Made by a program: the position numbers and the translations under genes | In this document: in pieces, positions 1-5,130 of the stretch | Numbering within the stretch: position 1 is the first letter of the stretch | Layout of the letters: the number at the start of each line of letters is the position of its first letter | The notes under the pieces: generated by a model | The model's database searches: none | Seen by the model: only the letters and a program-made list of their open reading frames with translations | What the model was told of the DNA's origin: nothing | Source of the DNA: Candidatus Methanolliviera sp. GoM_asphalt | GTDB lineage: Archaea > Halobacteriota > Methanoliparia > Methanoliparales > Methanoliparaceae | Direction of reading: 5' to 3' | Length of the DNA: 5,594 nucleotides | NCBI GenBank assembly: GCA_902158745.1 | Contig: CABGHH010000114.1 | Span: 1 to 5,594, forward strand

Positions 1-389
1 TATTGATCGCAAAGGTAGGTTTGGATGGCCATTATAGGGGAGCTTTGGTATTGAGCAAAATGCTTAGGGACGCCGGAATGGAGGTGATTTATACAGGATT
101 GTTCCAAACGCCCGAGAAGGTTGTACAAACAGCAATAGAGGAGGACGTAGATGTTATAGGTTTAAGCTTCCTCTCAGGAGAGCATCTTGCCCACACATCA
201 AAAGTAATGAGATTACTTAAGGAAAGGGGAATCGAAGATCTGCCAGTATTAGTTGGAGGAGTATTACCTAAGGATGATGTGTATGAGCTAGAAGAGATGG
301 GAGTAAATAATGTATTCAGAGCGGATACTCCCGTGAAAGACATAGTTGACCACATACTAAATATTAGAGAACTTTGCAAAACCCCCTAA
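1..389 (+). CDS. Methylmalonyl-CoA mutase, cobalamin-binding (C-terminal/small) subunit, 5' end missing
   Basis: This is the B12-binding subunit of a two-subunit methylmalonyl-CoA mutase, which interconverts methylmalonyl-CoA and succinyl-CoA with the catalytic large subunit in the cytoplasm. The cobalamin motif DxHxxG is present as LDGHYRG, starting at codon 26 of the window, where the histidine coordinates cobalt. The later B12-fold signatures follow: a GLSFLSGEH stretch (near 160-184) and the glycine-rich VLVGGVLP (near 250-272). Members usually have a few residues before the AKVGLDGH stretch, and the frame is open at base 1. The TTG at position 3 is therefore probably internal and the true start lies upstream. 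Asp after the His is more usual where Tyr is found here. The last seven or so residues (RELCKTP) lie in DNA shared with an insertion-sequence end at 2773, so the original C-terminus was probably replaced. Family assignment is firm. The partner subunit is not visible. Confidence 0.93.
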   Translation, partial: LIAKVGLDGHYRGALVLSKMLRDAGMEVIYTGLFQTPEKVVQTAIEEDVDVIGLSFLSGEHLAHTSKVMRLLKERGIEDLPVLVGGVLPKDDVYELEEMGVNNVFRADTPVKDIVDHILNIRELCKTP

Positions 390-445
390 ATACCTATAAA
401 TACTTGTAAAATCAAGTTTGTTTATGCACAATACGGTATTTAATA
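365..445 (+). mobile_element. Relic of an IS5-type left end, second copy of the one at 2773
   Basis: This stretch aligns with 2773-2854 with one single-base gap and roughly three quarters identity by eye. The two share TAGAGA, then TTTGCAAAACC, then TATAAATAC, and a start codon followed by related codons (MHNTVF here, MRNTLF there). The TATA-to-ATG distance is the same in both. At 2833 the start codon opens a DUF772-type transposase gene. Here the same frame stops after 20 codons (taa at 484-486), so only the promoter and first codons of the element survive. The relic begins inside the end of the mutase gene and supplies its stop codon. Similarity fades after about 445, so the right limit is uncertain. 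Confidence 0.75.
395..402 (+). promoter_or_regulatory. TATA box of the relic IS left end
   Basis: TATAAATA is centred about 25 bases before the ATG at 424, the spacing expected for a leaderless archaeal transcript. It is conserved in the second copy at 2804-2811. If active it would transcribe toward the decayed frame and the convergent pyrK end. Confidence 0.5.
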
Positions 446-638
446 GGAATAGAACAAGATATAAGAGGATTAGAAGAGCTTCGTAAAAGCATAGAACGGT
501 AAAGGATTTAAGAAGGAGTTTTATAGGATCAATAAGGAGTCTCGTAAGGAGATGACCCCGATCATAATGACGTTCGATAGAATCGATAGAGATCTTCGTA
601 AAAAGATGAGGGAGATTCAGAGAAGGTTTCGCGGATAA
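425..638 (+). pseudogene. Decayed reading frame, charged helical protein, unknown
   Basis: I do not recognise this. One frame is open from about 425 to the taa at 500-502 and reads a charged helical string (EQDIRGLEELRKSIER near 452-499). The next frame continues the same character from about 495 to a taa at 636-638 (FKKEFYRINKESRKEM, then FDRIDRDLRKKMREIQRRF). A single +1 frame change near 495 would join them into a product of about 70 residues rich in Lys, Arg and Glu, probably alpha-helical. No start codon with a ribosome site opens the joined frame. It follows directly on the IS left-end relic and ends five bases before the convergent pyrK stop. It could be the 3' end of a gene broken by the IS, or a chance pair of open frames in purine-rich DNA. 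Confidence 0.35.
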
Positions 639-642
639 AATT

Positions 643-1467
643 TCACACCTTCCTTCTCCTTCCGGTATGATCTCTCTCATATCTCCCTACCTCAGAATTT
701 AATATCTCACCCCCGTAAAAGATCGGTCCGTCTCTGCAAACCCTCAAACCCTTTGGATCGATGCAGCAAGAGCCGCAGATGCCAAGACCACATTTTATAA
801 TCCTCGAAAGACTGAATTGGGTCTTCTCCAACAGATCTTTCTCATTAAAGAATTCGAGGAGTGAACGGAGCATCTTTTCGGGTCCGCAGGCATAGATCAT
901 ATCGTACTCCTGCTTAAAAATCTCTGCATCCAACATATTTAGCACACTGCCCTTCTTCCCAAGAGAACCGTCGTCTGTCGAAACAAAAACTTTTGAAATT
1001 TTTTCAAATTCTTTAAGGAAGAGGAGTGTCTCTCTGCTTCTCGATCCGATCAGCGTCGTTATATCTTTCTTCTTCTCACCGAAAACCTCTGCCAGATATA
1101 ATAATGGAGCTATACCTATACCTCCACCGATTAAGAGGATATTCTCTCCCTTTATGTCAAATCCGTTTCCAAAAGGCCCCCTTATCCCGATGGAATCTCC
1201 TTCTTTTAACTTAAACAAGGATTCCGTGGTCTTTCCAACTCTCTCTACGGTTATCGCGTCTTTGTGCGAGAGAGAGATAGGAATCTCATCTATCCCCCTC
1301 ACCCAGACCATCACGTATCTTCCAGGTCTTACGTCTAAGAGGGCATCTTCAAAGAAGAAGGTTCTAACGTCCTTATTCTCTCTTTTGATTCTTTTGATCA
1401 CCACATCTTTTGGCAGAATCTCTCTATCTTTTTCTTTTTCTTTTTCTTTTTCTGTGTGCCAACCCAA
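643..1467 (-). CDS. pyrK: Dihydroorotate dehydrogenase electron-transfer subunit (FAD / 2Fe-2S, ferredoxin-reductase fold)
   Basis: PyrK carries electrons from the FMN of PyrD through a [2Fe-2S] cluster and FAD to NAD+, completing class 1B dihydroorotate dehydrogenase in pyrimidine synthesis. The 274-residue product has an FAD-binding barrel (about 21-105; the FAD region holds PGRYVMVWV and EIPISLS), a nucleotide-binding domain (about 108-210) with LLIGGGIGIAPL, and a YACGPEKM motif near 192-199. The C-terminal cluster motif has Cys226, 231, 234 and 244 (C-x4-C-x2-C-x9-C), with an extra Cys235. The start is TTG at 1467: GGAGG at 1474-1478 lies six bases before it, and no ATG lies nearby in frame. 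The start lies 44 bases inside pyrD, so translation is probably coupled. The first residues are an (EK)4 tail made by a hexanucleotide repeat. Homologs usually start near LPKDVV, so the tail is likely dispensable. Confidence in function is high, in the exact start moderate. Confidence 0.95.
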   Translation of the reverse strand: MGWHTEKEKEKEKDREILPKDVVIKRIKRENKDVRTFFFEDALLDVRPGRYVMVWVRGIDEIPISLSHKDAITVERVGKTTESLFKLKEGDSIGIRGPFGNGFDIKGENILLIGGGIGIAPLLYLAEVFGEKKKDITTLIGSRSRETLLFLKEFEKISKVFVSTDDGSLGKKGSVLNMLDAEIFKQEYDMIYACGPEKMLRSLLEFFNEKDLLEKTQFSLSRIIKCGLGICGSCCIDPKGLRVCRDGPIFYGGEILNSEVGRYERDHTGRRRKV

Positions 1468-2335
1468 TTATATCCTCCATTTCTAGACTATTCTCTTCAA
1501 GATGTCTCTTCAAATCTGAATCTATCTCTTTAAATATTTCGAGATCGTAATAGAGTGCACTTCCTATCTCGATGCATCTTGCCCCTGCCATCAGATACTC
1601 GAGAACGTCTCTGTAATCCTCTATGCCTCCAACTCCTATGATCGGTATCTTAAGTTTTTTGTAGAGGGAATACACGGCCGCCAGGCCGATTGGTTTTATA
1701 CACCTCCCGGAAAGCCCCCCATAAACGTTTCCAAGCAGTGGATAACCGGATTCAACATCTATTCTCAATCCTTTAACGGTATTTATCGCGACGACCGCAT
1801 CCGCTCCCCCCTTTTCTGCGGCGAGCCCTATCTCTGTTATCTCCCCAACATTTGGAGTTAGCTTCACCCATGTTGGTCTGCTTATGCTCCTTTTAAATTC
1901 GCGAGTAATGTCTTCAACAAAGGTGAGATCTCTTCCGATCTCCATCCCATAACCTTCTACGTGTGGACAGCTCAAATTTAATTCGAAGGCATCCGCATAA
2001 TCTTCGAGATCTTCTGCGACCTCGACGAACTCAGAGGAGGATGAGCCGAATACGCTGATGATCAAGGGGCAATATCTGTCAAAATCCTCTAATTCCTCTA
2101 TAAAATTTTTATACGATGGATTTGGGAGTCCGAGCGCGTTTAAAAATCCACAGTCCACTTTGAGTAGAACAGGCCCCTCATATCCCTCTCTCGACTCCAT
2201 ACCTATAGATTTAGAGACCACAGCCCCAGCACCCGTTCTGGCGATCCTGTTGAGGGACGATCCCGTACTTCCGAGAATTCCGGATGCCAGGATCAATGGA
2301 TTCTCAAGTTCTATACCGGAAATTTTTATACCCAT
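1424..2335 (-). CDS. pyrD: Dihydroorotate dehydrogenase catalytic subunit, class 1B (FMN, NAD-linked)
   Basis: PyrD oxidises dihydroorotate to orotate, the fourth step of UMP synthesis, in the cytoplasm as a complex with PyrK. The 303-residue TIM barrel has the expected landmarks: the N-terminal SGIELENPLILASGILG, the phosphate/FMN region VVSKSIG near 39-45, and NLSCPH at 120-125. Cys123 is the catalytic base that marks class 1 enzymes, where class 2 uses Ser. Further landmarks are WVKLTPN at 156-162, AINT at 183-186, GGLSG at 206-210, and the FMN-phosphate glycine motifs GVGGI at 234-238 and IEIGSA near 255-260. The ATG at 2335 gives the usual family start. The protein ends in a repetitive basic tail (RKRKRKRKR) encoded by the hexanucleotide repeat that also encodes the start of pyrK. 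Cys123 with an adjacent pyrK makes class 1B secure. Confidence 0.96.
   Translation of the reverse strand: MGIKISGIELENPLILASGILGSTGSSLNRIARTGAGAVVSKSIGMESREGYEGPVLLKVDCGFLNALGLPNPSYKNFIEELEDFDRYCPLIISVFGSSSSEFVEVAEDLEDYADAFELNLSCPHVEGYGMEIGRDLTFVEDITREFKRSISRPTWVKLTPNVGEITEIGLAAEKGGADAVVAINTVKGLRIDVESGYPLLGNVYGGLSGRCIKPIGLAAVYSLYKKLKIPIIGVGGIEDYRDVLEYLMAGARCIEIGSALYYDLEIFKEIDSDLKRHLEENSLEMEDIIGLAHRKRKRKRKR
1427..1453. repeat. Hexanucleotide microsatellite (GAAAAA on the minus strand, about 4 units) in the pyrD/pyrK overlap
   Basis: The plus strand shows TTTTTC repeated about four times. Read on the minus strand in the pyrD frame it gives alternating Arg-Lys. In the pyrK frame it gives alternating Glu-Lys. 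The unit is six bases, so gain or loss of a unit keeps both frames and only lengthens both tails by two residues. Confidence 0.85.
1474..1478 (-). promoter_or_regulatory. Shine-Dalgarno site deciding the pyrK TTG start
   Basis: GGAGG on the minus strand stands six bases before the TTG at 1467. It lies within the last codons of pyrD (codons for Met-Glu-Asp), which supports re-initiation or coupled translation of pyrK. Confidence 0.7.
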
Positions 2336-2623
2336 GAAAACCGATATCTTCTATCCACAAAAATTTGATATAAATGTTTTCGCATCATCAGTAGTTCCAA
2401 TTCTTTCCAGTCCCATTTCATAGGGTATATAGAGAAGATAAAAGATTGAGTTATCTGACAAGACACCTATATCGCTCTTTTGAATAAATCGTTAAGTTTT
2501 TCATACTGCCTAAATATTTTAGATATTTTAGAGTATAGGAGATAGGATAAATTGTGGAAAGAAAGAGTAAAGACAAGAGAAATTGGAGTAAAGTATAACA
2601 ACTACACAACGATCAACGTGTTT
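2336..2623. other. Gene-poor stretch upstream of pyrD
   Basis: Apart from the pyrD promoter I see no secure gene here. On the minus strand there are two short open pieces in different frames. One contains KISKIFRQYEKLNDLFKRAI (about 2464-2530) and stops near 2466. The other contains IGVLSDNSIFYLLYIPYEMG and ends FISNFCG near 2354. Together they could be the worn 3' end of a gene with one frame change. I recognise no family, and the second piece overlaps the proposed pyrD promoter. The part at about 2555-2600 is pyrimidine-rich on the minus strand and could terminate the DUF6506-like transcript. Confidence 0.3.
2367..2375 (-). promoter_or_regulatory. Probable TATA box of the pyrD-pyrK operon
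   Basis: The minus strand reads ATTTATATC, preceded by an A-rich stretch that could serve as a BRE. It is centred 36 bases before the pyrD ATG. Initiation about 25 bases downstream would leave a leader of roughly 10 bases. No clear Shine-Dalgarno site precedes pyrD, which fits a short leader. Confidence 0.5.
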
Positions 2624-2779
2624 TCAGAGTTTCATAAACTTCGCTGAATTTTCAAGATCGTATCTGACGACGCCTACAACCACATCTCTGCCGACAGCCT
2701 CCGAGATCCTTGCAACCTCGCTATTTCTAAAAGAGGAGCAAAGGTCGATCACTTCTATACCTTTTTTAACTATAGAGAG
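2624..2779 (-). pseudogene. 3' fragment of a DUF6506-like gene
   Basis: The minus strand is open from the IS edge near 2779 to a TGA at 2624-2626 and encodes about 51 residues. These include GIEVIDLCSSF, VARISEAVG and VVVGVVRYDLENSAKFMKL. That pattern (hydrophobic strand, DLC/ELC plus small residues, an AxISEAxG helix, then PVGxVRY-like) matches my memory of the C-terminal half of DUF6506 proteins, whose function is unknown. The upstream (5') part is missing because the IS5-type left end begins at this point, and no start codon remains. The family call rests on recalled pattern only. The reading frame itself is supported by its composition and clean stop. Confidence 0.55.
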
Positions 2780-2793
2780 GTTTGCAAAACCTC
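2777..2793. repeat. Perfect 7-base inverted repeat at the IS5-type left end
   Basis: GAGGTTT and AAACCTC are separated by GCA. The relic copy at 369-385 keeps the core TTTGCAAAAC but not the outer arm bases. It may be part of the terminal repeat recognised by the transposase. Confidence 0.6.
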
Positions 2794-2803
2794 CTTGAAT
2801 AGT

Positions 2804-2811
2804 TATAAATA
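2804..2811 (+). promoter_or_regulatory. TATA box of the IS5-type transposase
   Basis: TATAAATA is centred about 25 bases before the ATG at 2833, so transcription probably starts at or next to the start codon (leaderless). The identical spacing at 395-402 and 424 supports the reading. Confidence 0.6.
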
Positions 2812-2832
2812 CTCATAGAACCATATCTCTCT

Positions 2833-3186
2833 ATGCGCAACACACTATTTGATTTTGCATCAAATGAGCTTTATAGGCATATAAGCAAATTGGGTGATAG
2901 ACTGAATAGGGTAAGAGATATAATAGATTGGGAAGTTTTCAGACCGATATTATCCAGTCTATATAAAAACCATACGGAAAAAGGTGGTAGACCAAACATA
3001 GATGAGATAGTTATGTTAAAGGTTCTGGTATTGCAGAACTGGTATAACTTATCAGATCAGGAGATGGAATTTCAGTTAGCAGACAGGATATCTTTCCAGC
3101 ATTTTATAGATTCTGCAGAGATTCCCGACTTCTCAACGATATGGAGATTTATAGTAAAAGACTTATATACATTCTACCTATTTTAA
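2833..3186 (+). pseudogene. IS5-type transposase, N-terminal fragment (DUF772 / InsH N-terminal domain)
   Basis: The first 106 residues are the N-terminal domain of an IS5/InsH-like DDE transposase. They run from WEVFRPILSSLY (33-44) through GGRPNIDEIVMLKVLVLQNW (51-70), LSDQEMEFQLADRISFQHFI (73-92) and PDFSTIWRF (98-106). This domain normally leads into a catalytic DDE domain, bringing the full protein to about 300 residues or more. Here the frame leaves the family pattern right after STIWRF, where the IS630 left end begins (TA at 3150-3151). The last eleven codons (IVKDLYTFYLF) are IS630 terminal sequence. All catalytic residues are gone. The ATG at 2833 is chosen from the TATA spacing and the matching start of the relic copy at 424. 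Confidence 0.88.
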
Positions 3187-3193
3187 CTCATGA
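3152..3193 (+). repeat. IS630 left terminal inverted repeat
   Basis: This is the left arm of the imperfect inverted repeat. It begins TAGT and contains the transposase TATA box. The paired right arm is 4175-4216, read on the minus strand. Confidence 0.65.
3163..3170 (+). promoter_or_regulatory. TATA box of the IS630 transposase
   Basis: TTATATAC lies in the left terminal repeat and is centred about 24 bases before the ATG at 3190, consistent with a leaderless transcript. No ribosome binding site precedes the start. Confidence 0.5.
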
Positions 3194-4190
3194 AAGGGGA
3201 TGGGATAGATCTTTTTGATGAGAGGCTAAAGAGAGAAAAAGATCCAAAAGTTCGGGATAGGCTAAGAATGATAATTCTCCTCGAAGAAGGATACAAACAG
3301 AGAGAAGTGGCAAAGATAATGAGAACGACGGAGAGAACGGTATATACATGGAAGAAGAGGTATGAAAGAGAAGGGTTTAAAGGATTAAAAACGAGAAAGA
3401 AGACAGGAAGAAAGAGAAGACTTTCAGATGATGAGTTTGAAGATCTAAAAAGACGCTTGAAGCAGCGAGACTATTGGACAACGAGAGAAGTAAGGAATCT
3501 AATAAAGGATGTTTTCGATGTGGAATTCACATTGAGGCACGTTTCGAGGATATTAAGGAAGATTGGGATGAATTATCAGAAACCGTATGTGAACGATCTG
3601 AAGAGACCAAGAGATGCCGAGAATATTTTAAAAAAAGACTGAGTGGAGCTGGAATATCAAAAAATGTAGTTGTAGGATTCCTCGATGAATCTTCTCATCA
3701 TACCAATGTCAATACCTCAAGACTATGGTCATTTGGCAAGTTGCGAATAAAGAAGAATACGGCAAAGAAGGAGAGAGTAAATTCATTCGGATTTTATGCT
3801 TTAAATGGAGAAAGCGTTTATTCTACAAAAGATTCGTCCAAAAAAGAAGATGTTATCGAGTTTCTTGAAGAGATGAGAGATAAGAACAGGGGAAAGAGGA
3901 TCGTGGTAATACTTGACAACTTCAGCTCGCATAGAAGCTTTAAAACAAAGAAAGCTGTTAAGGATCTTGGTATCGTACTCGTTTTTCTACCGCCTTATTC
4001 TCCCGATCTGAATCCGATCGAGTTCATCTGGAAGAGCATAAAGAGGGAATTGTCATCGATCTTTTTGATGTGCAAGGAAGAGGTCAAACGAGTTGTTGAA
4101 GTGTTATTCCATGCGTTCTCTTCTTCATTAAGTTTCGCTAATGGATGGATAGAGAAATTCTTGACACCTATGGGGATTGTGTTGCGATGA
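3190..4190 (+). CDS. IS630-family transposase, two frames joined by a -1 frameshift (Tc1/mariner-like DDE)
   Basis: The first frame (3190-3642) encodes the DNA-binding half. It has a helix-turn-helix at about residues 33-57 (EEGYKQREVAKIMRTTERTV) and a second winged-helix-like part (YWTTREVRNLIKDVF, LRHVSRILRKIGMNYQKP). The second frame (usable from about 3636 to 4190) encodes the DDE domain. Its first Asp is in GFLDES (codon 3684-3686), its second in VILDNFSSH (3915-3917), and its Glu in PDLNPIEFIW (4020-4022). There are 34 residues between the second Asp and the Glu, as in the IS630/Tc1-mariner group. The frames join at an A7 run (3630-3636) two codons before the first stop. A -1 slip gives about 332 residues, the usual family length. 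An in-frame TAA at 3184-3186 rules out an earlier start. Either programmed slippage or a disabling mutation could explain the split. Confidence 0.9.
3627..3636 (+). promoter_or_regulatory. Candidate -1 frameshift (slippery) site in the IS630 transposase
   Basis: In the first frame the codons are TTA AAA AAA GAC TGA. T TTA AAA and A AAA AAA are both slippery heptamers of the X XXY YYZ type. A one-base backward slip enters the DDE frame as AGA CTG AGT. Transcriptional slippage on A7 would serve equally. Confidence 0.65.
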
Positions 4191-4943
4191 TGAGAAATTA
4201 TTTTTGTCGAAGACTATAACCGCTCCGGGAATGTGCCCTGGCTTGATCCGTATAGCTTGTCTCTCGTACGCTTTAGCAGGCCGCGCATCGAGTAGGACGA
4301 CCCCTTCATCATCCTTTATCTCCTTTAACTCTTCCATGCTTATGGCGTATTCCGAGACTCTGCAATTAACCTCGAAATCTGACTCTTCAACTTCTGGGAA
4401 GACCTTTGTAAGCTCCCGTCCTTCCTCCTGCCACTTGTTGAAGCCTCCGTCAAGCACATATATATTATCCTGGCCAAATCGTGCAAGAGAATACGTCATC
4501 ATCGTCTGTTCAAGACCATCTCCAGAATTATTAAATCCTCCTTTCCCTGTATATACCACAACAGGCACGTCTGCTTTGATGCCCACACGTTGCAAGACAG
4601 GCTCAATTGCTTCCGGAGGAACATGCACGCAAGGCCTACCATTCAGCGGAACACGAAGTAACCCCTCATTCATGTAAACCGCACCAGGAATGTGTGCCTT
4701 TATATAATCAGGGAAACCTGGCTGAACATCGAGGATCATGAGATCTTCGTCGTAAAGATGCTCTTCCAACCATTCCGTTGAGACCCACTTCACTATTCCG
4801 TCACCTGTGGGATAGGGATAATCTATTTCTCCCATTTCCGACGCCTTTACGGGATTCCCAAAATTCTCTGCCGCTACCAAAAATGTAGCACCCAACAACA
4901 GTGCAAAAGCTATTAGCAGCACCACTATTTTATATTTTTGCAT
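4128..4943 (-). pseudogene. Exported tandem-domain rhodanese (thiosulfate sulfurtransferase-like), truncated by IS630
   Basis: This is a rhodanese-family sulfurtransferase with an N-terminal signal peptide: MQKYK, then a hydrophobic run to about residue 24 (VVLLIAFALLLGATFLVAA). Domain 1 spans about 51-177, with AHIPGAVYMNEG and LDGGFNKW (164-171). Its active-site loop reads YTGKGGFNNSG (131-141) with no Cys, so it is the usual non-catalytic domain. Domain 2 starts near 199 (ISMEELKEI, VVLLDARP, GHIPGAV) and breaks off after Val242, at the TA of the IS630 edge. The catalytic Cys loop that should follow is missing. The remaining codons to the stop at 4128 are IS630 sequence. The start is ATG at 4943, with GGGTGTGA just upstream. 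A TTG at 4958 in frame would add five residues before the signal peptide and is less likely. The gene is almost certainly inactive as a sulfurtransferase. Confidence 0.88.
4175..4216 (-). repeat. IS630 right terminal inverted repeat
   Basis: This is the right arm paired with 3152-3193. On the minus strand it begins TAGTC and keeps GAC, ATA, TTCT and AAC at the same offsets. It overlaps the last codons of the transposase gene. Confidence 0.65.
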
Positions 4944-4953
4944 ATCTGTCACA

Positions 4954-4972
4954 CCCAAAAATTAGTTTTGGG
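4954..4972. repeat. 7-base inverted repeat before the rhodanese start
   Basis: CCCAAAA and TTTTGGG are separated by ATTAG. The repeat sits between the proposed TATA box and the ATG at 4943, over the expected transcription start. It could be an operator or a small leader hairpin. No regulator is identifiable. Confidence 0.5.
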
Positions 4973-4982
4973 TTTATGTGTC

Positions 4983-4991
4983 ATATATAAT
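4983..4991 (-). promoter_or_regulatory. Probable TATA box of the rhodanese gene
   Basis: The minus strand reads ATTATATAT, about 44 bases before the ATG at 4943. Initiation about 25 bases downstream would leave a leader of roughly 19 bases containing GGGTGTGA as a weak ribosome site. Confidence 0.45.
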
Positions 4992-5130
4992 TTTCTATTA
5001 TCATTTAGTACATTCAAAACTATTGATCGATCAGGGGGGACGATAAGATGATTGGAGGGAAGAGAAGCATCTCGCCTTCTTCGTATCTCTTCAAACATTT
5101 CTCTAATAGCGGCGACAAACGATAATCTTC
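4992..5130. other. Spacer between DUF35 and rhodanese genes
   Basis: I see no secure gene here. On the minus strand the DUF35 frame stays open for about 35 codons after its TAA (a stretch containing RLSPLLEKCLKRYEEGEMLL), ending at a TAG near 5020. TTG is the only start near its beginning and no good ribosome site precedes it. A frame of this length is not unusual by chance. A C-rich run (GGGGGG on the plus strand, near 5033-5038) and the repeated GATCGATC lie near its end. No clear terminator hairpin is visible. Confidence 0.3.

Larger units (their letters stand above)
2773..3151 (+). mobile_element. Truncated IS5-type insertion sequence (left part only)
   Basis: This is the left end with promoter and the first third or so of the transposase gene. 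The left border is placed by similarity to 365-445, which starts at TAGAGA in both copies. The element meets the DUF6506-like fragment here. A palindrome (GAGGTTT / AAACCTC) lies at the border. The right border is the TA at 3150-3151 where the IS630 begins. The missing catalytic part of the transposase and right end are not in this window, so the element cannot move by itself. Confidence 0.75.
3152..4216 (+). mobile_element. Complete IS630-family insertion sequence with TA at both edges
   Basis: The element is about 1,065 bases long, within the usual IS630 range. Its ends are imperfect inverted repeats. The left end from 3149 (TTATAGT....GAC..A.ATA..TTCT........AAC.CA) matches the reverse complement running leftward from 4219 at identical spacing, with roughly 25 of 44 positions shared. 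TA (3150-3151 and 4217-4218) flanks both ends, as expected for a family that inserts at TA. Because both sides read TTATAGT, the edge could be shifted by two bases. It carries one transposase split in two frames. The flanks are two different broken genes, so the insertion site was rearranged. Confidence 0.82.

Noticed and set aside
357..680. Minus-strand open frame of 107 codons after pyrK
   Set aside because: It is Leu/Ile-rich with no family pattern, overlaps the end of pyrK in another frame, and runs antisense to the IS relic.
1154..1486. Plus-strand open frame of 110 codons
   Set aside because: It lies opposite pyrK and is rich in Ser/Leu/Phe, as expected from the antisense of a charged coding frame. 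It has no family pattern.
2058..2423. Plus-strand open frame of 121 codons
   Set aside because: It is antisense to the well-supported pyrD and its promoter, and its composition is that of a shadow frame.
2547..2646. Plus-strand frame of about 34 codons (LWKERVKTREIGVKYNNYTT...)
   Set aside because: It has no start with a ribosome site and overlaps the end of the DUF6506-like frame on the other strand. The length is compatible with chance.
4177..4677. Plus-strand open frame of 166 codons
   Set aside because: It is antisense to the rhodanese coding region, whose domains and signal peptide are clear. The Ser/Thr/Pro-rich shadow has no motif.
5023..5130. Readthrough extension or small gene after the DUF35 stop
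   Set aside because: About 35 open codons after a TAA is not improbable, the DUF35 OB-fold is already complete, and TAA is not a known recoded stop in archaea.
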